From Dactylosporangium sucinum (GTDB lineage Bacteria > Actinomycetota > Actinomycetes > Mycobacteriales > Micromonosporaceae): a stretch of DNA of 64,000 bases. Position 1 is the stretch's first letter; every line of letters starts with the position of its first letter. A program made the position numbers and the translations under genes. Under the pieces are notes generated by a model. It did no database searches and was not told where the DNA came from. It saw nothing but the letters and a program-made list of their open reading frames with translations. This document shows positions 24,201-31,441 of this stretch, piece after piece. The stretch lies in assembly GCF_014647515.1 (NCBI RefSeq), contig NZ_BMPI01000003.1:179477-243476 (forward strand), read 5' to 3'.

Positions 24201-24610
24201 CCGACTACGAGATCCTGCAACCCTTCCCGCAGCTCGGCCGCGAGACGCACGCCGCGAGCGAGGAGGAGCTGCGTTCGACGGTCTTCACGCGGTACAGCGG
24301 GATGAAGGTCCCGACGACGAAGGTCATCGGGCTGGAGCGGCGCGGCTGGCGGCGGGCCGAGCCGATGGACGCCGGCGTGCAGGACTCGATGGAGCGTGAC
24401 CTGCCGGGCGGAGCCGTGCTGGTGCTCGACATCGAGCCCGGCATCGTCGTCGGCGAGATCACGATGATGCCCGACCAGCAGCTCGGTGGTGTGTACATTC
24501 GCGGCGCCGGTGAGAGCGCGTGGAGCCGGGAGCACCGGCACCGGCTCGACGGGCTCGACCCGGTGACCATGTCCGAGATCATCCGGGACCTGCGGGAGGT
24601 CGTGCAGTGA
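21275..24610 (+). CDS. DUF4132 family protein (YehI/MolR-like)
   Basis: Large cytoplasmic protein of 1,111 residues. The central part is Ala/Leu-rich and helical with HEAT-like character (for example AADRFPRRAMRLLAAGPASAAV). The C-terminal DUF4132 region runs from about ERAAEKIAEVAAEL through FERAMVWQRRWAGAEFRELIVGHPL to the end. E. coli YehI (also called MolR) has the same domain and the same neighbours. The GTG overlaps the preceding stop. Its function is not established; in such operons it is likely to be the large effector or scaffold that the MoxR ATPase and the vWA protein act on. Confidence 0.85.
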   Translation: MSTEDTYVTPASWQRSIVPRRGGLPVAWRPGANWAAVVAEHTQPDDPESLSRRALAQQHTPADVRAEGLAHLDGDPLSTPLGAAAVAVTAVGPSDRWSSAISSAFADGWVATRGLPFAVRAAVELVDLKHPHPRGRVQTMGVGHVGRYGANTPSAGWEIDGTTLVLQRLRTAMAAASDDEHAAAVAALAAARELPLRPHQLATASFLAPQRRDWVSHDVSAHGALHGDWIQLLLVGAITEPGQLTTLTQRNHLDYRVRSSLTRVHTLAEGLGAGGLPALLELADAYGTDAESRSLFGAIAAIPTDDAFGALLARADDRYVAAALLEAADRFPRRAMRLLAAGPASAAVNTYLRAHIAKHRDLADEVAAALPAGPAERIRAVSARLAAAREAPAEALPPLLVSPPWAAGRTAARPVVVAVPACTDAPAVDWAPGERDAWSRRPVHYGNLRDLADIEVRYRAGRTSTWEEVGLFVRGSDELVRSLLPQWRPGDLWDGDEWLGLLAARHELVAFPMIVDAARRSPLNGAKALLPFTGPEVAELMAMWFARLKSVRAVAAAWLQRHPEAAARALVPAALAKPGAARRSAERALRAVAAAGHRGVIEGVARDHGAEAAGGIAALLDADPLEALPAKLPTLPDWADPALLTAPELAGGAGSLPAGAVRPVLMMLAMSRIGEPYAGIAVLREACDPASLAEFAWSLFEAWQLAGSPSKEGWVLDAQALLGDDGTVRRLAPVIRAWPGEGGHARAVAGLDVLAEIGTDVALMHLHGISEKVKFKGLKERAAEKIAEVAAELRLTPEQLADRLVPDFGLEAGGTLVLDYGPRRFVVGFDEQLKPFVADEDGKRRAALPKPGAKDDPELAPAAERRFAGLKKDVRTVAGDQIRRFERAMVWQRRWAGAEFRELIVGHPLVWHVARRLVWATYDTAGAVVTALRVAEDRSLADLDDETVTVAEDAVVGVAHPLQLGATGPAWAELFADYEILQPFPQLGRETHAASEEELRSTVFTRYSGMKVPTTKVIGLERRGWRRAEPMDAGVQDSMERDLPGGAVLVLDIEPGIVVGEITMMPDQQLGGVYIRGAGESAWSREHRHRLDGLDPVTMSEIIRDLREVVQ

Positions 24611-25710
24611 GCGTCGTCGAGGAACTGACCGACGGAGTCCAGCGGCCGCCGGCCGAGGTGCGGTTCGCCGACGAGCTCGCCCGGCTGCGCGACGCCGACA
24701 CCGGGCCCCGGCCGCCCGGCTGGGCGCTCAGCCTGACCGCGGCGCGGCGGTTCATCGTCGGCGACCCGGACCTCGGGGTGAGCCGGAAGTTCGTCGGTGA
24801 CCCGTCGCTCATCGACCGCGCGCTCGTGGCGCTCGCGACGAGCCGGGGGCTCATGCTCGTCGGCGAGCCGGGCACCGCCAAGTCCCTGCTGTCGGAGCTG
24901 CTCGCCGCCGCCGTCAGCGGCGTGTCGACGCTGACGATCCAGGGCGGCGCGGCGACGACCGAGGACCAGATCAAGTACTCGTGGAACTACGCGCTGCTCG
25001 TCGCCGAGGGGCCGTCGGAGCGGGCGCTTGTGCGGGCGCCGCTGCTGCGCGGAATGGCCGAGGGCCGGGTCGTGCGGTTCGAGGAGATCACCCGCTGCCC
25101 GCTGGAGGTGCAGGACAGCCTGCTCTCGCCGCTGTCCGACCGGGTCATGGCGATTCCGGAGCTGACCGGGCCGGGCGCGATGGTGTTCGCCCGCGACGGG
25201 TTCAACGTCATCGCGACCGCGAACACCCGCGACCGCGGCGTCAACGAGATGAGCGCCGCGCTCAAGCGGCGGTTCAACTTCGAGACGGTCTTCCCGATCG
25301 CCGACTTCACGACGGAGCTGGCGCTCGTCGAGGCCGAGGCCGGGGCACTGCTGCGCCGCTCGGGCGTCGCCGCCGCGCCGCGCCGCGACGTGCTCGAGGT
25401 GCTGGTCACGACGTTCCGGGAGCTGCGCACCGGGCAGTCGGCGCGGGGCGACACGATGGACCGGCTCTCCTCGGTGATGAGCACCGCCGAGGCCGTCTCC
25501 GTCGCGCACGCGGTCGGGCTGCGCGGGTGGTTCCTGCGCGGCGAGGCCGGCAACGCCGAGGACTTCGTGGCCTGCCTCGCCGGCACGGCGGCGAAGGACA
25601 GCCCGGAGGATCTGGCGAAGCTGCGGCGGTATCTGGAACAGCAGGTCTCCGGCCGGTCCGGTGCCCAGTGGAAGGCGCTGCACGCCGCGCGCCGCCAGCT
25701 GCCGGGCTGA
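24607..25710 (+). CDS. MoxR-type AAA+ ATPase (YehL-like)
   Basis: ATPase of 367 residues from the GTG at 24607, which overlaps the DUF4132 stop as GTGA. Walker A is GEPGTAKSLLSELL, Walker B VVRFEEIT, sensor 1 IATANTRD, and the arginine-finger region is SAALKRRFNFETVFP. MoxR ATPases act as chaperones that remodel or insert cofactors into partners, usually together with a vWA protein; the vWA partner is two genes downstream. E. coli YehL occupies the same place. Confidence 0.9.
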   Translation: MSVVEELTDGVQRPPAEVRFADELARLRDADTGPRPPGWALSLTAARRFIVGDPDLGVSRKFVGDPSLIDRALVALATSRGLMLVGEPGTAKSLLSELLAAAVSGVSTLTIQGGAATTEDQIKYSWNYALLVAEGPSERALVRAPLLRGMAEGRVVRFEEITRCPLEVQDSLLSPLSDRVMAIPELTGPGAMVFARDGFNVIATANTRDRGVNEMSAALKRRFNFETVFPIADFTTELALVEAEAGALLRRSGVAAAPRRDVLEVLVTTFRELRTGQSARGDTMDRLSSVMSTAEAVSVAHAVGLRGWFLRGEAGNAEDFVACLAGTAAKDSPEDLAKLRRYLEQQVSGRSGAQWKALHAARRQLPG

Positions 25711-25713
25711 GCC

Positions 25714-28080
25714 ATGGCCGTCACCTTCATCGGGGTCCGGCACCACAGCCCGGCCTGTGCCCGGCTGGTCGCCGGCACGATCGACCGCCTGCGGCCGGTC
25801 CATGTGCTCGTCGAGGGGCCGGCCGACATGAACGACCGCGTCGACGAGCTGCTGCTCGGCCACGACCTGCCGGTCGCGGTGTTCAGCGGCTACCGCGACG
25901 CCGAGCGGCACGCGGGGTCGTGGGCGCCGTTCTGTGCGTACTCGCCCGAGTGGGTGGCGCTGCGCGCCGGCCGCGACGCGGGCGCGCAGGTCCGGTTCAT
26001 CGACCTGCCGGCGTGGCACGAGGCGCTCGCCGACCGGGAGAACCGGTACGCCGACGCCGAGCAGCGGTACGCGGACGTGGTCGAGCGGCTGTGCGTGGCG
26101 TTCGCGGTCGACAACGTCGACACGCTGTGGGACCACCTGTTCGAGATCGAGTCGACCGGCGAGGCACCGGACGGGCTCGCCGAGCGGCTCGCCGCCTACT
26201 TCGACCTGCTGCGCGGGGAGTCGGCGGCGAGCCGGGGCGACGAGACCCGCGAGGCCTACATGGCGCGCTGGATCCGCGCGGCGGCCGCCGACGCGGGCGA
26301 CCGGCCGGTCGTCGTGGTGACGGGCGGCTTCCACCGCCCGGCCCTGATCCGCCTCACCGCCGGCGCTCAAGACGCCAAGGCCGCGGACGGCGGGGGCGGC
26401 GCAGGCGGGGGCGGCGACGCCGGCTGGCCCGCGGTGCCGAGCCTGCCGGACGGGGCGACCGGCGGCAGCTACCTGGTGCCGTACTCGTTCCGCCGGCTCG
26501 ACGCCTTCGACGGGTACCAGTCGGGGATGCCGTCGCCGGAGTATTACCAGCGGCTGTGGGACGCCGGGCCACAGCGGGCCGCCGACGACCTCGTGCAGGC
26601 CGTCGTCGGCCGGCTCCGGGAGCGGCGGCAGCGGGCGTCCACGGCCGACCTCGTCGCGGCCCGGGCCGCGGCCGCCGGCCTGGCGCTCGTGCGCGGCCAC
26701 CGCCACCCCGGCCGCGCCGACGTGCTCGACGGGCTGGCGGCCGCACTCGTCCACGACGCGCTCGACGAGCCGCTGCCGTGGGCCACCCGCGGGCGGCTGC
26801 GGGCCGGCACCCATCCGGTCGTCGTGGAGATGGTGGCGGCCCTCAGCGGTGACCGGGTCGGCCGCCTGCACCCGGACACGCCGCTGCCGCCGCTCGTCCA
26901 CCACGCCGTCGCCGAGCTGGAGCGGGAGGGGCTGACGCCGGGGGGAGCCGAGCCGCACGGGGCGGGACGGCGGGGTGCGGGCGGCGGCGGTACCGTCGCG
27001 ATCGCCCTCACCTCGGCGGACGGACTGCGCCGCAGCCGCCTGCTGCACCGGCTGCGGGTGCTCGGCATCCCGGGCTTCCAGCGGCTGCGCGGGCCCTCGA
27101 CCGGCATCGATCCCGTCCTGGAGGAGGAGTGGGCGGTCGCCGACCACGAGCACCGGCTGGTCGCGCTCATCGAGGCGGGTGGCTACGGCGCGACCCTCGA
27201 AGAGGCGGCCACGGCGGTGCTGGCGGAGCGTCTCACCACCGGACGCGGCGACACCGAACGGCTCGCGGGGGCGCTGTTCGACGCGGCCCTCTGCGGCACG
27301 GACCAGGTCTCCGAGCGGGTCCTGCGCGACCTCGACCAGGCCGTCGCCGCGGCGGCGCAGCTCGACGGGGTCGGCCGGCTCCTCGCCGTGGTCCTCGCGC
27401 TGTGGCGCCACGACGGGCTGCTCGGCACCGCGGGCAGCGCGGCGCTCGCGGCCGTCGTCGCGGCCGCGCACCAGCGGGTGCTCTGGCTCGCCGAGGGCGT
27501 GCGCGGCGGCAGCGCACCGGCCGAGCCGGCCCGGATCGACGCTCTCGTCGCCGCGCGGGACGCGACCGTCCACGCGGGGCGCGCGCTCGGCCTCGACCGG
27601 GAGGCCGCGCTCGCCGTCATGGACCGGATCGCGGCGGACCGCGAGGCGCCGCCCGACCTGCGGGGCGCCGCGTTCGGCTTCGCGTGGTCGGTCGCCGGCG
27701 CGGCGGACCCGGAGCGGACCGTGCGCGGCGCCGGCGGACCGGCGGTGGCCGGCGACTGGCTCGCCGGCCTGTTCGCGCTGGCCCGGGAGGAGGTCCTGCA
27801 CGCCGACGGGGTGCTGGCCGTCCTCGACGAGCTCGTGTCGGGGCTGGGCGACGACGACTTCCTCGTGGCGCTGCCGTCGCTGCGGCAGGCGTTCGCGTAC
27901 TTCCCGCCGCGCGAGCGGGAGGTGCTCGCGACCCGGCTGCTGGAGCGGCGCGGCCTCGGCGGCACCGGCGTCCCGGGCCGCGCCCTGCTGCGGGTCGGCG
28001 CCGACCCGCAGCGCATCGCCGCCGCGGCCGCGCTCGAGGCGCGGGTCGACGCGGCCCTGGCCCGGGAGGGACTGCTGTGA
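25714..28080 (+). CDS. DUF5682 family protein (YehM-like)
   Basis: A 788-residue protein that starts 3 bases after the ATPase stop. The N-terminal third is conserved (GVRHHSPACARLV, VLVEGPADMND, PFCAYSPEWVALR, RFIDLPAWH) and resembles a hydrolase-like core with several His/Asp residues, but no catalytic mechanism is known to me. A Gly-rich low-complexity stretch lies near 26385-26425 and another near 26940-26990. The C-terminal half is helical. It is always found with the MoxR and vWA partners in yeh-type operons. Confidence 0.82.
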   Translation: MAVTFIGVRHHSPACARLVAGTIDRLRPVHVLVEGPADMNDRVDELLLGHDLPVAVFSGYRDAERHAGSWAPFCAYSPEWVALRAGRDAGAQVRFIDLPAWHEALADRENRYADAEQRYADVVERLCVAFAVDNVDTLWDHLFEIESTGEAPDGLAERLAAYFDLLRGESAASRGDETREAYMARWIRAAAADAGDRPVVVVTGGFHRPALIRLTAGAQDAKAADGGGGAGGGGDAGWPAVPSLPDGATGGSYLVPYSFRRLDAFDGYQSGMPSPEYYQRLWDAGPQRAADDLVQAVVGRLRERRQRASTADLVAARAAAAGLALVRGHRHPGRADVLDGLAAALVHDALDEPLPWATRGRLRAGTHPVVVEMVAALSGDRVGRLHPDTPLPPLVHHAVAELEREGLTPGGAEPHGAGRRGAGGGGTVAIALTSADGLRRSRLLHRLRVLGIPGFQRLRGPSTGIDPVLEEEWAVADHEHRLVALIEAGGYGATLEEAATAVLAERLTTGRGDTERLAGALFDAALCGTDQVSERVLRDLDQAVAAAAQLDGVGRLLAVVLALWRHDGLLGTAGSAALAAVVAAAHQRVLWLAEGVRGGSAPAEPARIDALVAARDATVHAGRALGLDREAALAVMDRIAADREAPPDLRGAAFGFAWSVAGAADPERTVRGAGGPAVAGDWLAGLFALAREEVLHADGVLAVLDELVSGLGDDDFLVALPSLRQAFAYFPPREREVLATRLLERRGLGGTGVPGRALLRVGADPQRIAAAAALEARVDAALAREGLL

Positions 28081-29204
28081 CCCCCGACCCGTCGCTGGAA
28101 CGGTGGCGGCTCGTCCTCGGCGAGCCCGCGCAGGGCGCGATGGCCGGGCAGCCGCTCGGCGCCGAGGCGGCGGCCCGCGACGCCGCGCTCGACTGGCTGT
28201 ACGGGCGCGACGAGGAGCAGCGCAGCCGCGGCGTCCGCTCGCGGCACGGCGGCGACGGCCCGTCCGTCGTCACCACCGTCGACTGGCTCGACGGGATCAC
28301 CCGCCTGTTCCCGCGCGAGACGGTGGAGCGGCTGCAGCGCGACGCCGTCGAGCGGTACCAGATCCACGACGTGGTCACCGACCCGGCCGTGCTGGCGCGC
28401 ATCGAGCCGAACCCGACGCTGCTCAAGGCGGTGCTGCGCACCAGGCACCTGATGGATCCCGAGGTGCTGCGGCTCGCCCGGCGGATCGTCGAGGCGGTCG
28501 TGCGGGACCTCGTCGAGCGGCTCGCGACCGAGGTGCGGCAGGCGTTCAGCGGGGCCCGGTCGCGCAACCCCAGCCGGTTCCGGGTCGCCCGCAACTTCGA
28601 CATCCGCCGGACCCTGCGGGAGAACCTCGCGCACTACCGGCCGCAGGAGCGCAAGGTGTACGTCGAGACGCCGTACTTCGTCGCCCGCACCCGCCGCCAC
28701 CTCGACCGCTGGCAGGTGATCCTGCTGGTGGACCAGTCGGGCTCGATGACCGGCTCGGTCATCCACTCGGCCGTCACCGCCGCGTGCCTGTGGGGCCTGC
28801 CGGGCGTGCGCACGCACCTGGTCGCCTTCGACACCGACGTCGTGGACCTGACCAGCGACATCGACGACCCGGTGGAGCTGCTGATGCGGGTCCAGCTCGG
28901 CGGGGGCACCGACATCGCCCGCGCGGTCGCGTTCGGCGCCCAGCTGATCGAGCAGCCCCGCCGCACGATCGTCGCCCTGATCAGCGACTTCTACGAGGGC
29001 GGCGACCCCGGCCGGCTCGTGCGGCTGGTCCACGAGCTGGTCGAGCAGGGCACGAAGGTGCTGTGCCTGGCCGCGCTGGACGAGGAGGCCGCTGCGGACT
29101 TCGATCGCCAGACGGCCCAGCGCCTGGCCGACGTTGGAGCCGCCGTGGGCGCCATGACCCCGGGCGAACTGGCCGCCTTCGTGGCCGAACAGGTGGGCGG
29201 ATGA
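28077..29204 (+). CDS. vWA-domain protein (YehP-like)
   Basis: A 375-residue protein, GTG start overlapping the upstream stop. The N-terminal half is helical (FPRETVERLQRDAVERYQI). The C-terminal half is a vWA (CoxE-like) domain with a complete MIDAS: DQSGSM, the conserved Thr in GGGTDIARA and the Asp in LISDFYEGG. It is the likely metal-dependent adaptor for the MoxR ATPase of the same operon. E. coli YehP is the positional equivalent. Confidence 0.9.
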   Translation: MTPDPSLERWRLVLGEPAQGAMAGQPLGAEAAARDAALDWLYGRDEEQRSRGVRSRHGGDGPSVVTTVDWLDGITRLFPRETVERLQRDAVERYQIHDVVTDPAVLARIEPNPTLLKAVLRTRHLMDPEVLRLARRIVEAVVRDLVERLATEVRQAFSGARSRNPSRFRVARNFDIRRTLRENLAHYRPQERKVYVETPYFVARTRRHLDRWQVILLVDQSGSMTGSVIHSAVTAACLWGLPGVRTHLVAFDTDVVDLTSDIDDPVELLMRVQLGGGTDIARAVAFGAQLIEQPRRTIVALISDFYEGGDPGRLVRLVHELVEQGTKVLCLAALDEEAAADFDRQTAQRLADVGAAVGAMTPGELAAFVAEQVGG

Positions 29205-29205
29205 G

Positions 29206-31347
29206 GTGGCTGTGACCACGCGGGACGACCTGTTGGCGCTGACGCCGGACGCATTGGCGGCGCTGAGCAACCGGGGTTTGGTGAAGCGAGCGGCCCGCGA
29301 GGCGGAGGCGGCGCCGCCGCGGATCGAGGTCGGCGCGGACGGGACCGTGAGCGGGGAGTTCCCGGACGGGCCGGTGGCGCGGCTGCCGGCCGGCGGTCTC
29401 GATCGGGGCGTGTGTACCTGCGGGGCGTCCGGGGTCTGCCGGCACGTCCTCGGCCTGGTCCTGGCATACCAGCGCGGCGCGGCCCAGCTCACCGCGCCCG
29501 AGGGCGGGGCGGCCGGGGAGGAGCCGGCGCCGCGCGCCGGCGGGGACGAGGTGGCGGCGCACGCCGGCGGTGTGCCCGAGCGTGAGGCAGCCCAGGGCTT
29601 CGTGGCGTGGTCGCCCGGCGCGTTCACGGACGCGATGCTGGAGGAGCGGATCGGGGTCCGGTTGCTCAACGCGGCTCGGCGGGTGTTCCGGGCCGGGTAC
29701 GTGGCCCGGGTGCACCGCCCGTCGCTCGCCGACCCCGTGCCGCGGGTCGAGCTGGCCACGGCCACCGTGCGGTTCCTGGTGCCGCACGATCTCGGGTTCG
29801 TGCACACCGACGCGGCGGCCGGGGCCCGGGACGACGTGCTGGCGCTCGCCGTCTGGGCGTTCAGGGCCGCCGACGAGGGCGCCGCCGACGAGGGCGCCGC
29901 CGACGAGGGCGCCGCCGACGAGGGCGCCGCCGACGAGGGCGCCGCCGCCGGGGCGGGCAGCGTCGACGACAACGCCGCCACCGACGTGCAGGTCGAGGTC
30001 GGGGGGACCGCCGGCGACGCGACGCTCGACGGCGGCGCGGACGCGGCGCTCGAAGCCGCCGTCGGGCTGGCCGACGACGTGCTGCTCGGCGGGGCCGTGC
30101 AGCTCGGGGGCGGGGTCGACGCCGCGGTCGCGCGGGTGCGCCAAGGGCTCGACCGGGCCGGGCTGCGGTGGCCGCTGCTGGCCGTGGTGGAGCTGGCCGA
30201 GCAGCTGGCGGCGTACCGGGGGCGGAGCACGCGCTACCGGGCCGAGGACGTGGCGGGGCTGGTCGCCGAGCTGCACGCGCGGCACCGGGCGGTCCGCAAC
30301 AACGGCGGGAGCCCGCGGGCGCGGGTGCTCGGGACCGAGGAGGCGGCCGAGACGCCGATGCGGCGGGCCCGGCTCGACGCGCTCGGGTGCCGGGTGTGGT
30401 CGGGCGCCGGGGATCCGGGGCAGGAGGAGCGGCGCGGGGTCGACGTCTTCTTCGCGCACGCGGACAGCGCGACCGTGCTGGTGCTGCGGCGGGAGTGGGA
30501 GACGGACGAGGACGGGCCGGCGCTCGGGCGGCGGCGGGTCGGCGGGGCGTCGCTCGCGCAGCTCGCGGCCGGGAACGTCGTCACCGAGTCGGCGGTACGC
30601 AGCGCGAGCCGGCGGGTCCGGCTGGCGCAGTCGCGGGTGGCGAAGACCACGGTGACGGCCTCGGCGGGGCGCTGGGAGGGGCTGCCGGGCGTGCTCGTGG
30701 TACGGGATCTGCGAGCGCTCGCGGCGGACCTGGACCGGCTGCCGCCGCGGGTCGTGCGGCCGCGGGTGGAGGCCGAGCTGGTGCGGGTCGTGGCGGTCGC
30801 CGAGGTGCGGGAGATCTGGTATTCGCCGGGGGCGCAGCGGCTCGCCGCCGTGTTCGCCGACGAGCAGGGCGCCACGGCGACGATCACGGCCACGCACCAC
30901 CCGGCCGCGCCGGGCGCGCTGGACGCGATCGCGGGGACGCTGCGTGACGGCGCGGTGCGGTTCGTCAGCGGGAGCGTCCGGCGGGCCGGGGGCGGGGTCG
31001 TCGTCGAGCCGCTCGCGTTCGCCGTCGAGGGCGGGGTCGTGGTGCCCGACCTGGCCGGGGCGGGGAACGGGCCGGCGGTCGTGGGCGGTGGCCCGGCCGG
31101 CGACGCTGTCGACGGGGCGCTCGGGCTGCTCGCCGAGGTGCCGCACCGGGGGCTGACGCACCTGCCGGGGGCGTTCCGGGACCGGCTCGCGGGCGCGGCG
31201 GACGACCTCGCCCGGGAGGGCTTACCACGGGCCGCGGGGGCCGTGCTCGCGTTCCGTGACGGGCTCGGGCCCGACCCCGGTGCGGCGGCCGTCACGGCCT
31301 GGGTCGACGCCTATCTGCGGTTGCTCGTGACCGCCGAACTGCGTTGA
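29206..31347 (+). CDS. SWIM zinc-finger protein (YehQ-like)
   Basis: Last gene of the yeh-like operon, 713 residues. The SWIM motif CTCGASGVCRH (CxC, then CxH) lies near residue 67 and should bind zinc and a nucleic acid or protein. The rest is unassigned and Val/Arg-rich. Five tandem copies of a 15-base unit (29866-29940) encode repeated DEGAA and disrupt an otherwise conserved region, so this part may vary in length between strains. GTG 29206 is taken as start; GTG 29212 is possible. Confidence 0.82.
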   Translation: MAVTTRDDLLALTPDALAALSNRGLVKRAAREAEAAPPRIEVGADGTVSGEFPDGPVARLPAGGLDRGVCTCGASGVCRHVLGLVLAYQRGAAQLTAPEGGAAGEEPAPRAGGDEVAAHAGGVPEREAAQGFVAWSPGAFTDAMLEERIGVRLLNAARRVFRAGYVARVHRPSLADPVPRVELATATVRFLVPHDLGFVHTDAAAGARDDVLALAVWAFRAADEGAADEGAADEGAADEGAADEGAAAGAGSVDDNAATDVQVEVGGTAGDATLDGGADAALEAAVGLADDVLLGGAVQLGGGVDAAVARVRQGLDRAGLRWPLLAVVELAEQLAAYRGRSTRYRAEDVAGLVAELHARHRAVRNNGGSPRARVLGTEEAAETPMRRARLDALGCRVWSGAGDPGQEERRGVDVFFAHADSATVLVLRREWETDEDGPALGRRRVGGASLAQLAAGNVVTESAVRSASRRVRLAQSRVAKTTVTASAGRWEGLPGVLVVRDLRALAADLDRLPPRVVRPRVEAELVRVVAVAEVREIWYSPGAQRLAAVFADEQGATATITATHHPAAPGALDAIAGTLRDGAVRFVSGSVRRAGGGVVVEPLAFAVEGGVVVPDLAGAGNGPAVVGGGPAGDAVDGALGLLAEVPHRGLTHLPGAFRDRLAGAADDLAREGLPRAAGAVLAFRDGLGPDPGAAAVTAWVDAYLRLLVTAELR
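29866..29940 (+). repeat. 15-base tandem repeat x5 inside the SWIM gene
   Basis: Five perfect copies of GCCGCCGACGAGGGC in frame with the gene, encoding (AADEG)5. Perfect identity suggests recent expansion by slippage, so copy number is likely to vary. Confidence 0.95.
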
Positions 31348-31390
31348 GTGACGTGCGTGTCGGGCTCGCCGGCCCGGCCTGACGAGGCGA

Positions 31391-31436
31391 TAGGGTAGTC
31401 CGCCGGGAAGCCGGAACCGACACAACTCCAGGAGGC
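31391..31436 (+). promoter_or_regulatory. Probable dnaE promoter -10 and ribosome binding site
   Basis: TAGGGT (31391-31396) fits the -10 consensus TANNNT, and AGGAGG (31430-31435) is correctly placed before the ATG at 31442. No convincing -35 box was found. Confidence 0.5.
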
Positions 31437-31441
31437 GCAGC

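Noticed and set aside
21134..24541. Minus-strand open frame of over 1,100 codons across the DUF4132 gene
   Set aside because: Composition is Arg/Pro/Gly-rich without conserved motifs; it mirrors the third-position bias of the real plus-strand gene.
24205..27801. Minus-strand open frame of about 1,200 codons across the MoxR and DUF5682 genes
   Set aside because: Antisense shadow of two well-recognised proteins; no start signal and no domain.
29866..29940. Direct repeats considered as a CRISPR array
   Set aside because: Units are 15 bases, contiguous, in frame and without spacers; the same argument removes the repeats at 39088-39187 and 48157-48255.
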